A stretch of DNA of 39,723 nucleotides from Oscillospiraceae bacterium (GTDB taxonomy: Bacteria > Bacillota > Clostridia > Oscillospirales > Oscillospiraceae), in the NCBI GenBank assembly GCA_902798545.1, contig CADBWQ010000024.1:1-39723 (forward strand), in the 5' to 3' direction. This document shows, piece by piece, positions 15,535 to 24,086 of the stretch (the first letter of the stretch is position 1; every line of letters starts with the position of its first letter). The translations under genes were made by a program, and so were the position numbers. The notes beneath the pieces are model-generated. The model saw only the letters and a list, made by a program, of their open reading frames with translations. It did not search any database and was not told the DNA's origin.

Positions 15535-16431
15535 ATGACCATCACACAGGTCCAGTATGCATGTGAGATCGCCAGGCGGGGGAGCATGACCCGGGCTGCG
15601 GAGCAGTTTTATATCTCTCAGCCGGCACTCTCCGAGCAGATCAAGACGCTGGAGACGGAGCTGGGGTGTACGCTGTTCCGCCGGACTTCGCACGGAACGG
15701 AGGTCACCGAAGCGGGAGCGCGATTCTGCAAGTACGCGGAACCGGTGATCGGAGCCTGGAAGATCCTGGAGCAGAACAGCGCGGAGCTGAAAAACGCGCA
15801 GCATAGCCGTGTGCATATCGGATTTGGGGCGCGGGCACGGTCCAACGGCCTGTTTGAGCCGATCATGAGCTTTTTTGACAGCCATCCGGAGATCAGTGTC
15901 AGTTTCATCACAGACATGAATGAGAGTTTTCCAGAGGCGATTGAAGCCGGGCGGATGGATATAGCAATCGGCCGCCTGTATGGAAAGCAGATGATGAACC
16001 TGACGGGAAAGCTTGCGATTATCCCTCTTTTGTCGGAGCCGCAGTGCATTCTGATGTCCAGAGAGGACCCGCTCAGTGGAGAAGCAAGTCTTCCATTTCG
16101 GTTTCTAAACGGAAAGACCGTGATCTGTGGGCCGGAAGGCTCAGGTGACGACGCTGAAATGAAAGAGCTCTGTGAAGAAAACCGCGTTCGTACCGCCCGG
16201 GTGCTCCGAGCGGACGATATCAACGCCGTGATCGCCCTGGTTCAGAGAAAGAAAGGCTATGCGCTGGGACCGATCTCCTTTGCGCGGTTCTTTGGTGTGG
16301 CGGCGGTTCCGCTGGAAGAGGCGAAAGACATTGCACTGAACCTCATTTGCCGCGAAGATGAGAAGAACGACATCCTGTTCCAGCATCTGTATAAGCATCT
16401 GGAACGCAGCCTGCTGCTGCGAACCGGATGA
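15535..16431 (+). CDS. LysR-type transcriptional regulator
   Basis: A 298-residue LysR regulator. The winged helix at residues 1-60 reads TQVQYACEIARRGSMTRAAE, then FYISQPALSEQIKTLETELG and LFRRT. The two-lobed effector domain (about 90-295) includes VHIGFGARAR, RMDIAIGRLYG and LSEPQCILMS. The ATG at 15535 has GGAGGG 8 nt upstream; an in-frame ATG at 15508 has no site. It is divergent to iorAB, so an aromatic or branched keto acid is a plausible effector, by context only. The alkyltransferase gene follows after 43 bp. Confidence 0.88.
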   Translation: MTITQVQYACEIARRGSMTRAAEQFYISQPALSEQIKTLETELGCTLFRRTSHGTEVTEAGARFCKYAEPVIGAWKILEQNSAELKNAQHSRVHIGFGARARSNGLFEPIMSFFDSHPEISVSFITDMNESFPEAIEAGRMDIAIGRLYGKQMMNLTGKLAIIPLLSEPQCILMSREDPLSGEASLPFRFLNGKTVICGPEGSGDDAEMKELCEENRVRTARVLRADDINAVIALVQRKKGYALGPISFARFFGVAAVPLEEAKDIALNLICREDEKNDILFQHLYKHLERSLLLRTG

Positions 16432-16474
16432 TCCAGGAGCATAACAACAGAACAGTATGAGGGGGAGAAGACAA

Positions 16475-16954
16475 ATGTACGACTATATCCGATATGACTC
16501 CCCGTTGGGGACACTCACCATTGCGGCAGAAGATGAGGCTGTGACCGCGCTCGTAATTGACGGGCAACAATACGAAGACAGGCATCTGACCGGGGAGGGC
16601 GAAGAATGTGAAACACCCGTGCTTCACGCAGCCAGACTCTGGCTGGATGCCTACTTCGCGGGAAAGAACCCTGATGTGTCGGCAATTCCCCTGTCGCCCA
16701 AAGGCACGGGCTTCCAGAAAAGGGTCTGGCAGGAGTTGCTGAGCATCCCATACGGAAAAACCAATACCTATGGGACCATCGCAAAGCGTCTTGGCAGTTC
16801 AGCCAGAGCGATCGGCAGCGCCGTCGGACACAATCCGATCTCCGTTATCATTCCATGTCACCGTGTCCTCGGTGCAGATGGAAATCTGACCGGGTACGCC
16901 GGCGGATTGGAAAACAAAGAAAAGCTGTTGCGATTGGAAGGAGTCATTTCATGA
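16475..16954 (+). CDS. ogt: Methylated-DNA--[protein]-cysteine S-methyltransferase
   Basis: A 159-residue O6-alkylguanine alkyltransferase. The N-terminal domain spans about 1-75 (MYDYIRYDSPLGTLTIAAED). The DNA-binding helix is YGTIAKRLGSSARAIGSAVG, with the arginine finger Arg in SARAIG. The suicide Cys is in IIPCHRV (about residue 128), and the active-site loop is GYAGGLENKEKLL. It repairs O6-alkylguanine by irreversible transfer to its Cys. ATG 16475 is used because GAGGGGGAGAAG lies just upstream. It is a complete enzyme, unlike the one-domain relative at 12751. Confidence 0.93.
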   Translation: MYDYIRYDSPLGTLTIAAEDEAVTALVIDGQQYEDRHLTGEGEECETPVLHAARLWLDAYFAGKNPDVSAIPLSPKGTGFQKRVWQELLSIPYGKTNTYGTIAKRLGSSARAIGSAVGHNPISVIIPCHRVLGADGNLTGYAGGLENKEKLLRLEGVIS

Positions 16955-16957
16955 ACC

Positions 16958-16985
16958 GGGACAGGCTCTCATCGGAGCCTGTCCC
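16958..16985 (+). terminator. Terminator-like hairpin after ogt
   Basis: A perfect 11-bp stem (GGGACAGGCTC at 16958-16968 with 16975-16985) and a 6-nt loop begins 3 nt after the stop. The following AACATATTGTTTC is a poor U-run, so termination may be partial. Confidence 0.6.
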
Positions 16986-17031
16986 AACATATTGTTTCAA
17001 TCAGTACTGTACGAAAAGCCGAGGAAATTCC

Positions 17032-17060
17032 TTGTTGTATGCTGCTACTTGTGTTATAAT
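17032..17060 (+). promoter_or_regulatory. Promoter of MATE exporter gene
   Basis: TTGTTG (17032-17037), a 17-bp spacer and perfect TATAAT (17055-17060), 47 bp upstream of the ATG. Confidence 0.7.
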
Positions 17061-17107
17061 CCGCGACACCGGAATCATCAACAAACCATTTCAGAGAAGA
17101 TACAACC

Positions 17108-18466
17108 ATGATAAAGACAATAGATAACAGGATATTTTATAAGCGCCTTTGGACACTGGCATTTCCCATTGCGTTTCAGAGTCTGATGCTGGCCATGGTA
17201 GCGGCGTTCGATGCTCTGATGCTGGGGCGTGTGGCGCAGGAAGAGATGACGGCGGTATCGCTGGCGACGCAGATCCAGTTTGTGCAGAACATGTTCCTGA
17301 TGTCCGGCACGGCAGCAGGAGCCATTCTGGGAGCACAGTACTTTGGAAAAGGCGACCGGCGGACCCTTGAGGAGATCTTCAACCTCATGCTCCGCTTCTG
17401 CGGATTGATTTCCGCTCTGTTCTTCCTGGCCTGCGAGATAATCCCTGGTTCACTGATGCACGCGTTTACCCACGATCCAGTCCTGATTGAAATCGGGAGT
17501 GCCTATCTGAGGATCGCCGGATGGTCCTATCTGCTGACCGGCATCTCCCAGTGTTATCTCGCGGTGATGAAGTTTACGGATCATGTCTCGCCGGTCGCCT
17601 GGATCAGTTCCTCGGCAGTCATCGCGAACATCATCCTGAATGCGGTCTTCATCTTCGGCCTCCTCGGCATGCCGCGCATGAATGCCCGCGGGGCAGCGTT
17701 GGCCACGACCCTCTCTCGTGTGATTGAGCTGGGGCTCTGCATCGGGATATCTTCGAAAGACGGATATATCCATCCCGCATGGAACCGCTTCCTGAAGGGA
17801 CAGAAGCAGCTGAGGCGGGACTTTACCCGGCAGTGCCTCCCTTTGTTGGGGGCCTCACTCTTCTGGGGTGTCGGCTTTACATCCTATACGGCCATTATGG
17901 GGCATATGGGCTCGGACGCCGCGGCGGGCAACGCAGTGGCTTCGGTGGTGCGAGATCTGGTCTGCTGTGCATGCAACGGCATCGGCAGTGCGGCCGGCAT
18001 CATGGTGGGCAATGCCCTCGGGTCGGGTGATCTGGAGCGCGGCAAGGCTTATGGCATCAGGCTGAAAAACATCTCCTGGGTGATCGGCTTTGCCTCCACG
18101 GCACTGGTGTTCGCCGTCACCCCACTGGTGGTGCGGATGGTTATTTTGACCGATGAAGCCAGAAACTATCTCACTGGTATGATGGTGATTATGGCGGTCT
18201 ACATGATCGGCCGCTGTGTCAATACCGTCTCCATCAACGGTGTGCTGGACGGCGGCGGGGATACTGTCTTCGACCTGTACAGCCTTGCGGTATGCATGTG
18301 GGGTATTGCGATCCCGCTGGCTCTGCTGGGAGCCTTTGTGTTCCACTGGCCGGTGCTGGCGGTCTACTCCTGCACCTGCCTGGACGAGGTGGGAAAAATC
18401 CCATGGGTGATGATCCGCCTGAAAAAATACAAATGGGTACAGGATCTGACCCGGGATATGGTATGA
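17108..18466 (+). CDS. MATE family efflux transporter
   Basis: A 452-residue membrane protein with about 12 hydrophobic segments in two related halves, the MATE layout. Recognisable stretches are WTLAFPIAFQSLMLAMVAAFDALMLGRV (opening helices), GAILGAQYFGKGD, GMPRMNARGAALATTLSR and, in the second half, GSAAGIMVGNALGSGDLERGK and NGVLDGGGDT. It would export cationic organic compounds or drugs with Na+ or H+. The substrate is not predictable. The ribosome site before the ATG is weak (AGAGAAG). The C-terminus is short, basic and cytoplasmic. Confidence 0.88.
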   Translation: MIKTIDNRIFYKRLWTLAFPIAFQSLMLAMVAAFDALMLGRVAQEEMTAVSLATQIQFVQNMFLMSGTAAGAILGAQYFGKGDRRTLEEIFNLMLRFCGLISALFFLACEIIPGSLMHAFTHDPVLIEIGSAYLRIAGWSYLLTGISQCYLAVMKFTDHVSPVAWISSSAVIANIILNAVFIFGLLGMPRMNARGAALATTLSRVIELGLCIGISSKDGYIHPAWNRFLKGQKQLRRDFTRQCLPLLGASLFWGVGFTSYTAIMGHMGSDAAAGNAVASVVRDLVCCACNGIGSAAGIMVGNALGSGDLERGKAYGIRLKNISWVIGFASTALVFAVTPLVVRMVILTDEARNYLTGMMVIMAVYMIGRCVNTVSINGVLDGGGDTVFDLYSLAVCMWGIAIPLALLGAFVFHWPVLAVYSCTCLDEVGKIPWVMIRLKKYKWVQDLTRDMV

Positions 18467-18484
18467 GGCAAAAGAAAAACTGAA

Positions 18485-18521
18485 ACGAGAGCGCGGGTCA
18501 TTTCGTGATCCACGCTCTCGT
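18485..18521. terminator. Bidirectional terminator between MATE gene and HMG-CoA-lyase-like gene
   Basis: A 16-bp stem (18485-18500 with 18506-18521; one mismatch, one wobble) with a TTTCG loop. The minus strand continues TTTCAGTTTTTC, a good U-run; the plus strand continues TATGTTAAC. It separates convergent genes. Confidence 0.75.
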
Positions 18522-18538
18522 TATGTTAACAGATATTC

Positions 18539-19237
18539 TTATGCCTTGCAGGGAGTTTCGTTCTCAATGTTGATGTGGTGGCCGCTGTAGTTACCCTCGA
18601 TCAGTTCTTTCTCGTGCTTTGCGGCGGCTAAAATCTTCGGAAAGCTGATACCGGTGTCATAGCCCATCTCATTGAGCATCCAGACAGCGTCTTCCGTTGC
18701 CAGATTGCCGGAGGCGCCGGGAGCGAAGGGGCAGCCGCCCAGCCCGCCGAGAGTGGATTGAATCTCGTCAACACCGGCTTCCATGGTCGTCAGGGTGTTG
18801 ACCATGCCGAGACCGCGTGTGTCGTGAAAATGAACGGCGAGCCTGAGGGTCGGATAAGCAGCCTTCACGGCGGCGATCACAGCCTTGACCTGAGCGGGGT
18901 CGGCAATTCCGATGGTGTCGCAGAGGCAGACCTCAGTCATACCGGCATCCACGTAATCCGTCAGGAATGCCACAACTGCAGCAGGGTCGTTGTACTTTCC
19001 CTCAAAGGGGCAGCCGAAGGTAGTGGCCAGATCAACAATGACATCCATGTCGGGATAAGTAGCGCGAATCTCCTTGTAAGCGTCCAGGGACTGTTCGTGG
19101 GTACGGTTAATGTTGGCCTTGTTGTGGCTGACACTGAGGGAGACCACATAGCAGACCTTACGCAGACCCAGCTCGTAGGCGTTGGCCGCGCCGCGGAGGT
19201 TCGGAACCAGGGCGAAGAGATCCGCTTTCCGGCTCAT
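18539..19237 (-). CDS. HMG-CoA lyase-like protein, N-terminally truncated
   Basis: A 232-residue HMGL-family TIM barrel, about 70 residues short of the usual 300. It opens MSRKADLFALVPNLRGAANA, which is internal sequence in full-length lyases. The missing part holds the catalytic Arg-Asp (RDG) of strand 1. What remains includes CDTIG (D107), VHFHDT (His 136 and 138, metal ligands) and GGCPFAPGASGN (C169, N178), all conserved lyase residues. The ATG overlaps the oppF stop as ATGA and has a GGGAG site, so it can be translated. It may be a decayed lyase whose 5' end was deleted, or a new short protein. Without the RDG strand normal HMG-CoA cleavage is unlikely. Confidence 0.8.
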   Translation of the reverse strand: MSRKADLFALVPNLRGAANAYELGLRKVCYVVSLSVSHNKANINRTHEQSLDAYKEIRATYPDMDVIVDLATTFGCPFEGKYNDPAAVVAFLTDYVDAGMTEVCLCDTIGIADPAQVKAVIAAVKAAYPTLRLAVHFHDTRGLGMVNTLTTMEAGVDEIQSTLGGLGGCPFAPGASGNLATEDAVWMLNEMGYDTGISFPKILAAAKHEKELIEGNYSGHHINIENETPCKA

Positions 19238-20256
19238 GCGTTGCTCTCCCGGACGTCGTCGTACAGATGGCAGGCGCAGAAGTGGCCGGGTTCGATCTCC
19301 TTCCACTCCGGCGCTGTCGTCTTGCAGCATTCCATGCACTTCTCACAGCGGGTGTGGAACTTGCATCCGGCGGGGGGATTGGCGGGGCTGGGGATGCTGC
19401 CCTGAAGAACGATGCGGTTCATCTTCGCATTCGGATCCGGCACCGGGATGGCGGAGAACAGCGCCTCGGTATAGGGATGCAGCGGGTGAGAGAAGATATC
19501 GTCCGTCGCGCCGTACTCGACAAGGTTTCCAAGGTACATGACGCCGACGGTATCGGAGATGTGCTCGACAACGCTCAGATCGTGGGAGATGAACAGATAG
19601 GTCAGCTTATGCTGTTCCTGAAGCTCCTTCAGGAGGTTGATGATCTGTGCCTGGATGGAAACGTCCAGGGCGGAGACCGGCTCGTCGCAGACCACAAACT
19701 CCGGGTTCAGGGCCAGAGCGCGGGCAATGCAGATGCGCTGCCGCTGACCGCCGGAGAACTCGTGGGGATAGCGGTCCTTGTGGAAGGGCTGGAGTCCGCA
19801 CTGGTCCATGACGTGGTCAATATAGTCGTCAAACTCTGCTGCCGGAACAAGCCCGTGTTCCCGAACCGCCTCACCGATGATCTCACCCACCGGCAGGCGG
19901 GGAGAGAGACTGGAGAACGGGTCCTGGAAGATGATCTGCATTTTTGTGCGCAGTTTCCGGAGCTCACGGGCGGAGAGATCATAGACCTCCTGGCCGTTGA
20001 AGAGCACCTGGCCGCCGGTCTTCTCCCCGGAGAGGCGGAGAATGGTGCGGCCGGTGGTGGTCTTGCCGCAGCCGGATTCGCCGACCAGCCCCATGGTTGT
20101 GCCGCGCCTGAGGTTGAAGGTGACGCCGTCGACGGCCTTGACGTAGCCGACCGTCTTGGAAACCATGCCGCCCTTGATGGGGAAGTACTTCTTCAGGCGG
20201 TTCACCATCAGAATGTACTGATCGTCATAGGTGACGGAGGTGAAATTGTCAGCCAT
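19234..20256 (-). CDS. oppF: Oligopeptide/dipeptide ABC transporter ATPase, OppF-type
   Basis: A 340-residue ATPase. Walker A is [18 protein letters not shown], the Q-loop IIFQDPFSSLSPRL, signature EFSGGQRQRICIARAL, Walker B FVVCDEPVSALDVSIQ, and the His switch LFISHDLSVV. The C-terminal Cys motif (CKFHTRC ... CMECC ... CAC) is the oligopeptide ABC C-terminal domain, which in this family can bind an Fe-S cluster. It works with OppD as the ATPase dimer. The ATG at 20256 overlaps the oppD stop by 8 bp; a GTG at 20265 is possible but its ribosome site is too close. Confidence 0.9.
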   Translation of the reverse strand: MADNFTSVTYDDQYILMVNRLKKYFPIKGGMVSKTVGYVKAVDGVTFNLRRGTTMGLVGESGCGKTTTGRTILRLSGEKTGGQVLFNGQEVYDLSARELRKLRTKMQIIFQDPFSSLSPRLPVGEIIGEAVREHGLVPAAEFDDYIDHVMDQCGLQPFHKDRYPHEFSGGQRQRICIARALALNPEFVVCDEPVSALDVSIQAQIINLLKELQEQHKLTYLFISHDLSVVEHISDTVGVMYLGNLVEYGATDDIFSHPLHPYTEALFSAIPVPDPNAKMNRIVLQGSIPSPANPPAGCKFHTRCEKCMECCKTTAPEWKEIEPGHFCACHLYDDVRESNA

Positions 20257-21406
20257 TTCCTTCACCGTCCTTCCCTTCGTAATAACGGTAGCAGCTCACC
20301 GTGTGCGTGTCGCTGAGGCGGATCTCGCAGGGGTACTCTCCGGCGCAGGGGGCGACCTGCATCTCGCAGCGGTCCTTGAAGTAGCAGTAGTTCGGCATAT
20401 TGATGGGATTCGGAACCTTGCCGGGGATGGAATAGAGCTTGTCGATCTTCTTGCCGACAACCGGCTTCGAGGCCATGAGGCCGATGGTATAGGGGTGCGC
20501 GGGGTGATAGAAGATATCCTCTGCGGTGCCCTTCTCCACCACACGGCCGGCGTACATGACGACGACGTAGTCCGCCATCTCGGCGATCACGCCCAGGTCA
20601 TGCGTGATGAACATGATGGAGGAGTTGATGCGATCCTTCAGCTGACGCAGCAGATCCAGAATCTGGGCCTGAATTGTGACATCCAGCGCGGTGGTGGGCT
20701 CATCGGCGATGATGACTCTCGGATTGCAGGCCAGCGCCATGGCGATGACCACACGCTGGCGCATGCCGCCGGAGAGCTCATGGGGATACATCATGTAGAC
20801 GCCTTCGGAATTGGCGATGCCGACCATCTCCAGCAGCTCAATGCTGCGTTTCCTGATCTCGTCCTCGCTCTTCCCCTCTCCGTCGTGCAGGGCGATGACC
20901 TCGTTGATCTGCTCGCCGATCCGGAAGACCGGGTTCAGGGCCGTCATGGGCTCCTGAAAGATCATGGAGATCGTGTTGCCGCGCAGATGTTGGAGAATCT
21001 CGTTGGGGGTTTTGGTGACGTCATAGGCTTTATCCCCGAGGTTCAGGCGGATTGCGCCGTCGACCACCTGCCCCTGCGGCCGCTGCAGCAGCTGCATCAG
21101 CGAGAGGCTGGTGACCGATTTGCCGCAGCCGGACTCTCCCACGACACCGACTGTCTTCCCGATGGGGACATCAAAGCTCACACCATCGACGGCCTTGACA
21201 GTACCGGCGTCGGTGAAGAAGTAGGTGTGGAGATTGTCAAACTCCACGGCGTTGTTTGGATCGCGCATGGCGGTGGTATATTCCGCCTCCGGAACATTCC
21301 TCCGTTTGCGCTGTTTTTCATAGGCGTTGGTGATGCGCCGATTTTCCCGGGAGATCCTGCGGGATTCCCGTGCGGAGAGATAACCGTCGTTTTTCCTGTT
21401 TGCCAT
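20249..21406 (-). CDS. oppD: Oligopeptide/dipeptide ABC transporter ATPase, OppD-type
   Basis: A 385-residue ATPase. Walker A is [19 protein letters not shown]-loop [15 protein letters not shown], signature [16 protein letters not shown], Walker [17 protein letters not shown], and switch [10 protein letters not shown]. The C-terminal domain has the [14 protein letters not shown]...C cysteine set. The first 50 residues are an extra, strongly basic stretch ([15 protein letters not shown]...KQRKRR) not usual in OppD, which otherwise starts near [10 protein letters not shown]. It may bind the membrane or nucleic acid, or be irrelevant. AGGAGGGAATTGTC precedes the ATG. It is 13 bp after oppC. Confidence 0.9.
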   Translation of the reverse strand: MANRKNDGYLSARESRRISRENRRITNAYEKQRKRRNVPEAEYTTAMRDPNNAVEFDNLHTYFFTDAGTVKAVDGVSFDVPIGKTVGVVGESGCGKSVTSLSLMQLLQRPQGQVVDGAIRLNLGDKAYDVTKTPNEILQHLRGNTISMIFQEPMTALNPVFRIGEQINEVIALHDGEGKSEDEIRKRSIELLEMVGIANSEGVYMMYPHELSGGMRQRVVIAMALACNPRVIIADEPTTALDVTIQAQILDLLRQLKDRINSSIMFITHDLGVIAEMADYVVVMYAGRVVEKGTAEDIFYHPAHPYTIGLMASKPVVGKKIDKLYSIPGKVPNPINMPNYCYFKDRCEMQVAPCAGEYPCEIRLSDTHTVSCYRYYEGKDGEGNG

Positions 21407-21419
21407 GACAATTCCCTCC

Positions 21420-22991
21420 TCAGCGCTTCATCTTCGGGTCGAAGGCGTCGCGCAGACCGTCTCCGACGAGGTTGAAGGCCAGCACCGTCAGAAGAAGCAG
21501 CAGGCCGGCCGGAATCCAGATAAACCAGTAAGTCGTGAGAACAAAGGTGTTGTTGACATCATTGATGATGTTGCCCCAGGAGGCGAAGGGGAACTTGACA
21601 CCCAGGCCAAGGAAGGAGAGCGTGGCCTCTGTCAGAATCGTGCCGCCGATGCCCATGGTGACCGAGACGATGATCTGGGGGATCACGTTCGGAACCAGAT
21701 GGCGGAAGATCCGCCGGGAGACACGGATGCCGCAGGCCTCGGTGGCAGTCATGAATTCCTGCTCGCGAAGGGAGAGAATCTGACCGCGGATGAGACGGGC
21801 CATGCTGGGCCAGCCAAGAAAGCCGAGAATCAGCATCAGGTAGAGCATGCGGATCTGCGGATCCACGCGCAGCGCATCCATGGCGGCGCCGAGAATGATG
21901 ATGATCGGCATGGACGGGATGCAGTAGAAGATATCGACAATACGCATGATGAGGTTGTCCACCCACTTGCCGAAGTAGCCGGCGAGACCGCCCAGAATGA
22001 TGCCGAGGACCGTTGCGATGATTTCGACGATAAACCCGATGATCAGTGAGACACGTCCGCCGTACATCAGTCGGGTCAGCATGTCCATGCCGTTGCGGTC
22101 GGTGCCGAGCCAGTGGGCGCGGCTGGGCGCGGCATAGGTGTCATAGATGCGGGTCTCAGTGGCCTGCATGACGGTCCAGCGCTTCAGATCCGGACGGTAC
22201 TTGACGGAGTAGCTGTGCTCCTCGCCATCAATATCCGTGAAGATGAAGGAATCAGCCCCGTCTTCCAGCTCCGTGACCAGCTCTTCCTGGAAGGCTCTGG
22301 AGAGAAAAACATCGTTCTGTACGGGCTGGACCACATAGCGGCTGATGAAAGCGACCTCTTCGCCTCCGAGGAACACACCGCCGTCTTCATCAATGGCATA
22401 ATCTTCCCCATCAAGGGAGAAAGAGGCATCTCCGTTGGTATAGGCCTTCAGAATCTCGAACTGCAGTTTATAGGGGATGGCCTGTCCCTCAACGCTTGAG
22501 GAGACAATGTCCTTGTAGGCGATGCCGAGGGTGTTGGGACCCTGGGCAACACGGTAAAAGTCTTCCCCTTCCCGGGAGAGCATATAGCGCTCATTGCGGT
22601 AAGTAAACTTCGGGGTGTTCTTCTGGATCGCAAGCAGGGTCTGAGCCTGCAGAACGGAGTCAAACTTCTGGCCGTCGGCCGCAGCAAAGCGGAATTCCTC
22701 GTTCCGCACGACGCCGGCGTATTCCTTGTTCTGATACTCCACGCGGTAAAACTGCTGATCTTCTGCATAGGGCGTGATCAGGCCGCCGACAAAGGAGAAC
22801 AGAAACATGAAGGTCAGAATCGCAAGACCGACGACGGCGATGCGGTTGCGAAGGAAACGTTTGGTGACCATGGCGCCGGGGGAGAGCACCTTGACACGGC
22901 GGTCATCGTTCAGGGAGTACTGCGAGGTTTCGTTACTCTCGGGAGCGGGGGCCTCATGGAGTCGGCCGTTCAGATTGGTTTTATCACTCAT
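21420..22991 (-). CDS. oppC: Oligopeptide ABC transporter permease, OppC-type, with large extracytoplasmic insertion
   Basis: A 523-residue permease, about 220 residues longer than a normal OppC. Residues 1-50 are cytoplasmic, and TM1 is at 51-73. Residues about 78-287 are a polar domain rich in Tyr, Asp and Glu. The usual OppC pattern resumes at SRAHWLGTDRNGMDMLTRL (290-308) and runs through five more membrane segments. The EAA loop (TATEACGIRVSRRIFRHLVP) is at about 415. The inserted domain lies outside the membrane, facing the binding protein. A GGGAGGG site precedes ATG 22991. Confidence 0.9.
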   Translation of the reverse strand: MSDKTNLNGRLHEAPAPESNETSQYSLNDDRRVKVLSPGAMVTKRFLRNRIAVVGLAILTFMFLFSFVGGLITPYAEDQQFYRVEYQNKEYAGVVRNEEFRFAAADGQKFDSVLQAQTLLAIQKNTPKFTYRNERYMLSREGEDFYRVAQGPNTLGIAYKDIVSSSVEGQAIPYKLQFEILKAYTNGDASFSLDGEDYAIDEDGGVFLGGEEVAFISRYVVQPVQNDVFLSRAFQEELVTELEDGADSFIFTDIDGEEHSYSVKYRPDLKRWTVMQATETRIYDTYAAPSRAHWLGTDRNGMDMLTRLMYGGRVSLIIGFIVEIIATVLGIILGGLAGYFGKWVDNLIMRIVDIFYCIPSMPIIIILGAAMDALRVDPQIRMLYLMLILGFLGWPSMARLIRGQILSLREQEFMTATEACGIRVSRRIFRHLVPNVIPQIIVSVTMGIGGTILTEATLSFLGLGVKFPFASWGNIINDVNNTFVLTTYWFIWIPAGLLLLLTVLAFNLVGDGLRDAFDPKMKR

Positions 22992-23009
22992 ATCTCATTC
23001 CCTCCCTTC

Positions 23010-23996
23010 TCAGGACAGCCGCACGCGCGGATCAACCACGGCGTACAGAATATCGGCGATCAGATTGCCGAGCAGGGTCAGAATCGCAAGGAAGGCGAGA
23101 TAGAACATGCTGAAGGGTATGTCTCCCGCGACCATGGCGTGATAGGAGGTATAGCCGATGCCGGGGATGGAAAAGAGCGTCTCAGTGATCAGAGCGCCGG
23201 AAAACAGCGATGGAAGGCTGCCGCCGATAATGGTGACCAGAGGGATCAGCGTGTTTCGGAAAGCGTGATGGTAGATGACCTTCTTTTCATCCAGACCCTT
23301 GGCCCGTGCGGTACGGATGTAATCGGCGTTTAAGACCTCCAGCATGTTGGTGCGGGTATAGCGCATCAGGGAGCCGATGCTGATGACCACGAGGGTCAGA
23401 ATCGGGAGCACCAGATGGTTGGCCTTGTCCAGAAACTGCCCCCAGGAGGAGAGCTGTTCGTAATTACGTCCTACCAGACCGAAGAGGTCGAACCAGCCCA
23501 TCTTTACGGAGAAAAACAGCTTCAGCAGCGAAGCAAAGAAGAAAGTGGGCAGCGAGATCCCAGCCAGTGCCAGAACCGAGATGGTATAGTCTGTCCTGCT
23601 GTACTGTTTCGTGGCGGCGACGATGCCCAGAGGGATCGCGATTACGAGTTCGAAGAACATGGAAATCAGGCCCATCCAAAAGCTGAGCCAGATGGTCTCG
23701 TGGAATTTTTGCACCACGGGGACGGTATAATACCAGCTGTCGCCGAAGTTGCCGCGGAAAAAGTCCTTCAGCCAGCTGAAATATCCGAGTAAAATGCCCT
23801 TGTCCATGTTGTACATGGAAGTCAGCTGCGCCATCCACTCCTCGTAACTCTTGGAGCCGGGCTGCATCGAGCGCTGGCGGGCCAGAGACTCGATGTAGGA
23901 CGTGGGGAGACAGCGCATCAGGGCATAGATGATGAGCATAACGAAGAAAAAGATGATGATCGAATAGAACAGGCGCTTCAGAATGAATTTGCGCAC
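23010..23996 (-). CDS. oppB: Oligopeptide ABC transporter permease, OppB-type
   Basis: A 328-residue permease with about six transmembrane segments, the first at 10-28. GNFGDSWYYTVPV is the extracytoplasmic loop typical of OppB. The EAA loop is in LEVLNADYIRTARAKGLDEKKVIYHHAFRNTLIP (about 220-250), and the C-terminus DPRVRLS is the usual OppB end. The start is GTG (23996) after GGAGGTAC. It pairs with the enlarged OppC, 18 bp downstream. The length is only slightly above normal and no insertion is seen. Confidence 0.92.
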   Translation of the reverse strand: MRKFILKRLFYSIIIFFFVMLIIYALMRCLPTSYIESLARQRSMQPGSKSYEEWMAQLTSMYNMDKGILLGYFSWLKDFFRGNFGDSWYYTVPVVQKFHETIWLSFWMGLISMFFELVIAIPLGIVAATKQYSRTDYTISVLALAGISLPTFFFASLLKLFFSVKMGWFDLFGLVGRNYEQLSSWGQFLDKANHLVLPILTLVVISIGSLMRYTRTNMLEVLNADYIRTARAKGLDEKKVIYHHAFRNTLIPLVTIIGGSLPSLFSGALITETLFSIPGIGYTSYHAMVAGDIPFSMFYLAFLAILTLLGNLIADILYAVVDPRVRLS

Positions 23997-24031
23997 AAAA
24001 AAGTACCTCCGTTCCTGTATGGATGGGAATT

Positions 24032-24056
24032 CCCCGGGGCCGGTGCGGCCCCGGGG
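24032..24056 (-). other. GC-only hairpin between oppA and oppB
   Basis: A perfect 10-bp stem (CCCCGGGGCC, 24032-24041, with 24047-24056) and a 5-nt loop, with no U-run on either strand. A hairpin after the binding-protein gene commonly stabilises its mRNA and lets it exceed the downstream permeases. Confidence 0.6.
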
Positions 24057-24086
24057 TGTGATGCTTGCTCAGGTTTACGGAGTGTA

